A stretch of 15,538 bases of DNA, taken from NCBI GenBank assembly GCA_937897785.1, contig CALCNB010000182.1, positions 1 to 15,538 on the forward strand, written 5' to 3'. The position numbers and the translations under genes are program-made. This document shows positions 12,698 to 15,538 of the stretch, one piece after another. The stretch is from an uncultured Cellvibrionales bacterium. Its GTDB lineage: Bacteria; Pseudomonadota; Gammaproteobacteria; Pseudomonadales; UBA7434. The first letter of the stretch is position 1. Each line of letters starts with the position of its first letter. The notes below the pieces were generated by a model. That model ran no database searches. It was not told the DNA's origin and worked only from the letters and a program-made list of their open reading frames with translations.

Positions 12698-14119
12698 TTA
12701 ATTGACTAGAAAATAGCATAATCCGGCAATGATAAATGCACCCCATATATTTAAGACGATGCCTGCTCTAAGCATATCGACAGAAGAGACTCTACCACTG
12801 GCAAAAGCAATCGCATTAGGCGCCGTCGCTACGGGTAACATAAAGGCACAACTTGCACTCAATGCGGCTGGCAACATTAACAGCTTAGGGTCTATATCAG
12901 CAACCAATGCTGCGGCTGCCAAAATTGGCATCAGTAATAAAGTGGTTGCCATGTTACTGGTCGACTCAGTCATGATGCTAACCGAAAAACACAAGATTAA
13001 TAACATTAAGAGTAATGGCAATGTGGTTAAAATCGAAACTGCTTCACCCACTGTGACACTTAAGCCAGAAACAACAAATGCCTTAGCAATACAAATACCA
13101 CCAGCGAATAATAGCAGTATCCCCCAAGGAATATCACTGGCTTGCTGCCAAGTCAGTAAATTTTTACCCTGCCCTCCTGGCACAATAAATAATAAAATTG
13201 CCGCCGACAAGGCAACTGCCGCATCGTTCGCTTGCGGAACACCCAGCCAACCACTCCAGCCACCCAATGGCTCAGCACGAGTGATCCATGCTAGCGCAGT
13301 TAATAAGAAAATCCACAGAACGCGCTTTTCTTCAATTCGCCATTGTCCTGCATCAGGTAACTTCAGTAATGCTGACTGGCCACTATTAACATTTCGCGTC
13401 AACCACCATGCAATGATAGGTAAAAAAATGATCACCACGGGCACGGCAATTTTCATCCAAGCAAAAAAGCTAATTACTTGCCCCGTGGCGTCAGCGTAAC
13501 TTTGCATAAACACTAAATTAGGCGGAGTGCCGATCGGTGTACCCATGCCGCCAACATTGGCTGCGTAAGCAATACCTAACATCATTGCCAGCGGTAACTT
13601 GGGATTATCACTTTTTTCAATTACAGCTAATGCAATCGGCAACAGCATTAACGTTGTTGCTGTGTTTGAGATCCACATGCTTAATGTCGCACTGGCCAAC
13701 ATAAAACCCACAACGATACTCCGATCGCTGTCGCTGCCAGTGCAGCGCCGAGATAAACTGACCATATATAGGGCTAAGCGACGATGGGTGCCCGTTGATT
13801 CCATCGCTTTCGATAAAATAAAACCACCCAGCATCAATAAAATAAGCGGACTCCCATACGCCTGCGCTACGTCAGCTGGACTCAAAACGCCAAACAGTGG
13901 AAATAAAGCAATCGGTATTAATGAGGTCGCGGGAATAGGAATAGGCTCTAGTATCCACCACAGTACACACCACAGTGTAATGCCTGCAGTGATCGCTGCA
14001 GGCACTGACAAAGCCGGCTGCAAAAGCGAAAATAATAATAACGCCGCTACTGGGCCTGCAGCTAACTTACTGTAATAAGACCTAGTTCTTGTTTCAACTG
14101 TTTGACTTGAATTTAGCAC
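12698..14119 (-). CDS. SLC13/DASS family anion transporter (dicarboxylate or sulfate symporter)
   Basis: This 473-residue multi-pass inner-membrane protein belongs to the divalent anion:sodium symporter (DASS, SLC13) family, whose best studied bacterial member is VcINDY, a sodium/succinate importer. Both halves of the family's inverted repeat are visible. The first has ISNTATT (150-156) and GTPIGTPPNLVF (193-204). The second has ESTSNMATT (385-393) and the SLC13 signature ATAPNAIAFASG (431-442). The paired SNT motifs bind the anion carboxylate and sodium in VcINDY; here the second reads SNM. Substrate could be a C4-dicarboxylate, citrate-like acid, other carboxylate or sulfate. The start is a GTG at 14119 with no clear Shine-Dalgarno sequence; an in-frame stop lies close upstream and later candidates would remove the first membrane segment. 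It lies 32 bases after the paraoxonase-like gene. Confidence 0.93.
   Translation of the reverse strand: MLNSSQTVETRTRSYYSKLAAGPVAALLLFSLLQPALSVPAAITAGITLWCVLWWILEPIPIPATSLIPIALFPLFGVLSPADVAQAYGSPLILLMLGGFILSKAMESTGTHRRLALYMVSLSRRCTGSDSDRSIVVGFMLASATLSMWISNTATTLMLLPIALAVIEKSDNPKLPLAMMLGIAYAANVGGMGTPIGTPPNLVFMQSYADATGQVISFFAWMKIAVPVVIIFLPIIAWWLTRNVNSGQSALLKLPDAGQWRIEEKRVLWIFLLTALAWITRAEPLGGWSGWLGVPQANDAAVALSAAILLFIVPGGQGKNLLTWQQASDIPWGILLLFAGGICIAKAFVVSGLSVTVGEAVSILTTLPLLLMLLILCFSVSIMTESTSNMATTLLLMPILAAAALVADIDPKLLMLPAALSASCAFMLPVATAPNAIAFASGRVSSVDMLRAGIVLNIWGAFIIAGLCYFLVN
13981..14004. repeat. 9-bp GC-rich inverted repeat inside the transporter gene
   Basis: TGCCTGCAG (13981-13989) and CTGCAGGCA (13996-14004) pair perfectly around a six-base loop. 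It lies near the 5' end of the transporter coding sequence (about codons 39-46), where a stable mRNA hairpin could slow ribosomes during membrane insertion. The encoded residues are ordinary (VPAAITAG), so it may be coincidental. Confidence 0.4.
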
Positions 14120-14151
14120 TAACTGTCACTGTACTCTGATTTTTAAGTGTC

Positions 14152-15270
14152 TTACTGTACAACACCATAGCCAACCGGCGCAATTAAAATACGGTTGCCA
14201 GAAAAAGATCCAATGTAAATATGATCCCCCAATCTAACCGCTGCGGTGGCTGCACCAAAAAACAGACCATCACTGACGACAAGTGACCGCTGACTGTAAT
14301 CAATACTATCAAGTTCGATAATTTCAAATGGAGAGACGCAGTTATTATCGCCGCCAGACATACACTCACTCATCGATAAAAAATTAAAATCATGCGAAGC
14401 AACTAATAATTTATTGGCCTGTGTGATATCCCAGTTTGTATTATCCGCACTTCGGATATCCAATTCAGTCAAAATAGTTTGCCTATTCGCATCGACTACC
14501 CTAACTTTATCTTCGCCATACAAGTTAATAAAAACCTGCTCTCCATTTTGGGATGCAACAACACCATTGGGCATCACACCCTCACTATGTGCTACCGCCT
14601 GAAAGCCATCGGCAAGACTCCAGCGCCAAATATGACCCGTATCACGACCCAAAAAGTAATTTAGCATTGCCAAGCCCGTGTTTTGATTCGACATCATACG
14701 ACTGACGACAAAGCCATCATCCACTGCCGCAACATCATTATAAATACTGTCATCGCTTGACTGAACACAACCTCGCCACACCACCGACCACTCTGATGCT
14801 TCATTATTACTCAGCTCAAAAAATTCAATGCGTTCGCGTTCGGCATGATTAACGACCAGCAACTGCCAACGACCGCTAGGTCGCTGCGCTAAATCGAAAC
14901 CATGTGGGGAAAAGCTTTCTGGCTCAGAACAATTGGGGTCCCCCCATATAGCCACCGCAGATCTTGTCTGGCGATGCATATTGGCTTCATATATCACTGT
15001 ACGACTATGGTCCGCAATCGATAATATCGATAACTGGCCCTGTGTCTCACCCATCTGACCAAATTCACTGACTAACAGTCCACTGCTATCGGGTAGCAGG
15101 GCTAAATCCTCTGGTGATTGATAGCCACAAAGAGGTGTCAATCCATCATAAGGCTGGCATAAATCTACATCCAGTACAGAGTCTGATTGACAGCCCGATA
15201 GCCCTATCCACGACCCAGCAATTAAAATGGATAAGGCAATAGGCGCTTTTATTTTTATCATATCAATCAC
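14152..15270 (-). CDS. Paraoxonase-like six-bladed beta-propeller lipoprotein
   Basis: The 372-residue product starts with a lipoprotein signal: a hydrophobic stretch (9-23) then the lipobox LSGC with lipidated Cys27, so it is exported and membrane-anchored. The rest resembles the paraoxonase/arylesterase (PON) propeller. Compared by eye with human PON1, the calcium ligands have counterparts: Glu54-Asp55 (PON1 E53-D54), Asn178 (N168), Asn235 (N224) and Asp276-Asn277 (D269-N270). The histidine pair His123 in SPHGFDL and His142 in LLVVNH matches H115 and H134 with the same spacing of 19. PON enzymes hydrolyse lactones and some esters, so a lactonase role is plausible; SMP-30/gluconolactonase-type activity is the alternative. 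It is first in the run with the SLC13 transporter and peroxiredoxin. GTG 15270 is chosen over ATG 15261 because of the Shine-Dalgarno spacing. Confidence 0.8.
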   Translation of the reverse strand: MIDMIKIKAPIALSILIAGSWIGLSGCQSDSVLDVDLCQPYDGLTPLCGYQSPEDLALLPDSSGLLVSEFGQMGETQGQLSILSIADHSRTVIYEANMHRQTRSAVAIWGDPNCSEPESFSPHGFDLAQRPSGRWQLLVVNHAERERIEFFELSNNEASEWSVVWRGCVQSSDDSIYNDVAAVDDGFVVSRMMSNQNTGLAMLNYFLGRDTGHIWRWSLADGFQAVAHSEGVMPNGVVASQNGEQVFINLYGEDKVRVVDANRQTILTELDIRSADNTNWDITQANKLLVASHDFNFLSMSECMSGGDNNCVSPFEIIELDSIDYSQRSLVVSDGLFFGAATAAVRLGDHIYIGSFSGNRILIAPVGYGVVQ

Positions 15271-15276
15271 TTTATA

Positions 15277-15283
15277 GCTCCTC
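15277..15283 (-). promoter_or_regulatory. Ribosome-binding site deciding the lipoprotein start
   Basis: GAGGAGC on the minus strand lies six bases before the GTG at 15270 but 15 bases before the in-frame ATG at 15261. The spacing favours the GTG, giving the N-terminus MIDMIKIKAP. Confidence 0.6.
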
Positions 15284-15314
15284 GAAACAAGTTTTAAACG
15301 AATAAATGAGTTTA

Positions 15315-15323
15315 ATATTATCA
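15315..15323 (-). promoter_or_regulatory. Possible extended -10 for the lipoprotein operon
   Basis: On the minus strand TGATAATAT reads either as an extended -10 (TGn plus TAATAT) or contains the hexamer GATAAT (five of six). No good -35 is seen. It would start transcription about 40 bases before the GTG at 15270. Confidence 0.25.
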
Positions 15324-15386
15324 GGCATCGCTTTAGCTTAGATTACATTTAATTTGAGAAGCGCCGCGAGGGTTCTCTGTACGACT

Positions 15387-15414
15387 AATGATCGTGCTAT
15401 TATAAAGCATCATT
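15387..15414 (+). promoter_or_regulatory. Candidate moaA extended -10 promoter embedded in a dyad
   Basis: TGCTATTAT (15395-15403) is an extended -10 with hexamer TATTAT (five of six). It sits within an imperfect inverted repeat: AATGAT (15387-15392) pairs with ATCATT (15409-15414) and GCT (15396-15398) with AGC (15406-15408), with CGT bulged. An operator overlapping the -10 would suit repression of molybdenum cofactor synthesis. I do not recognise a ModE box. Transcription would begin near 15410, about 48 bases before the moaA ATG. Confidence 0.4.
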
Positions 15415-15457
15415 TGGACCTCATGACACTTACAAACTATTATTTTTTTTCAAACCA

Positions 15458-15538
15458 ATGAATACAGTACTGATCGACAGCTTTGGCAGAGAAATAAACT
15501 ACGCACGACTTTCAGTGACCGACCGCTGTGATTTCCGC
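15458..15538 (+). CDS. moaA: GTP 3',8-cyclase MoaA, N-terminal 27 residues (3' end outside window)
   Basis: The last 81 bases encode the beginning of MoaA, the radical-SAM enzyme that starts molybdenum cofactor synthesis by converting GTP to 3',8-cyclo-GTP. Visible are LIDSFGREINYARLSVTDRC and then DFR at the window end. This is the typical N-terminus leading to the CxxxCxxC iron-sulfur motif, of which only the first cysteine (Cys24) is inside the window. The ATG at 15458 has no Shine-Dalgarno sequence; instead eight Ts (15443-15450) precede it, which might give a U-rich S1-type binding site. It is divergent from the paraoxonase-like gene. The identification rests on a short stretch, but that stretch is highly characteristic. 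Confidence 0.88.
   Translation, partial: MNTVLIDSFGREINYARLSVTDRCDFR

Noticed and set aside
12729..13499. A long + strand open frame (256 codons) opposite the SLC13 gene
   Set aside because: The opposite strand encodes a clear DASS transporter. The antisense product is biased in Ala, Asn, Ile and Thr, has no recognisable domain and no ribosome-binding site, so it is a shadow of the coding strand.
13599..14075. A second + strand open frame (158 codons) opposite the SLC13 gene
   Set aside because: Same reasoning: it lies wholly inside the transporter gene and shows no family signature.
15443..15450. Run of eight Ts before moaA as the tail of an intrinsic terminator
   Set aside because: No stable stem lies immediately upstream, and the run is eight bases before the moaA start codon.
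15271..15457. Molybdenum cofactor riboswitch upstream of moaA
   Set aside because: I could not build the conserved multistem Moco motif by eye, and the candidate transcription start leaves a leader of only about 48 bases. A covariance-model search would decide.
1..15538. Mobile element, prophage, CRISPR or defence genes
   Set aside because: No transposase, integrase, phage or Cas motif, regularly spaced repeat or terminal inverted repeat was seen; the genes are intact and mostly housekeeping.

Overview
The window is about 15.5 kb of a gammaproteobacterial chromosome, probably from an aquatic or marine species. Three things point that way. The SWI2/SNF2 protein RapA is largely a gammaproteobacterial gene. 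The neighbourhoods fau-rpiA and tkt-epd-pgk are typical of the class. The proteins resemble Escherichia coli and Pseudomonas orthologues at motif level. The exact genus cannot be told from the sequence alone. I see no insertion sequence, prophage, CRISPR array, tRNA or rRNA gene. This is mostly a housekeeping region with a few accessory genes.

Layout. Bases 1-315 carry the 3' end of fau (5-formyltetrahydrofolate cyclo-ligase), followed on the + strand by rpiA and a cytochrome P450 of the CYP125-like type. The P450 converges on a minus-strand run transcribed tkt, epd, pgk, then an alpha/beta hydrolase (7992 down to 2631). A 333-base divergent intergenic region separates tkt from a class I fructose-bisphosphate aldolase and rapA on the + strand. 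rapA converges on a second compact minus-strand run: a paraoxonase-like lipoprotein, an SLC13/DASS anion transporter and a Prx5-type peroxiredoxin (15270 down to 12187, gaps of 32 and 31 bases). The window ends in the first 27 codons of moaA, divergent from the lipoprotein gene.

How the genes work together. RpiA and transketolase run the non-oxidative pentose phosphate pathway. Transketolase makes erythrose 4-phosphate, which Epd oxidises for pyridoxal phosphate synthesis. Phosphoglycerate kinase and the aldolase carry the lower and middle glycolytic/gluconeogenic steps. In Escherichia coli and pseudomonads a class II aldolase gene follows epd-pgk. Here an alpha/beta hydrolase sits after pgk, and a class I aldolase of the Staphylococcus aureus type stands divergently upstream of tkt. 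The lipoprotein-transporter-peroxiredoxin run could hydrolyse an extracytoplasmic lactone or ester and import the resulting carboxylate; that link is inference.

I did not find a clearly new multi-gene system. The items most worth a second look are the paraoxonase-like lipoprotein with an apparently complete set of calcium and histidine active-site positions beside a carboxylate transporter, the aldolase replacement, and several dyad-symmetric sites near candidate promoters (rpiA, P450, tkt, moaA). Promoter and operator calls are made by eye and are tentative.
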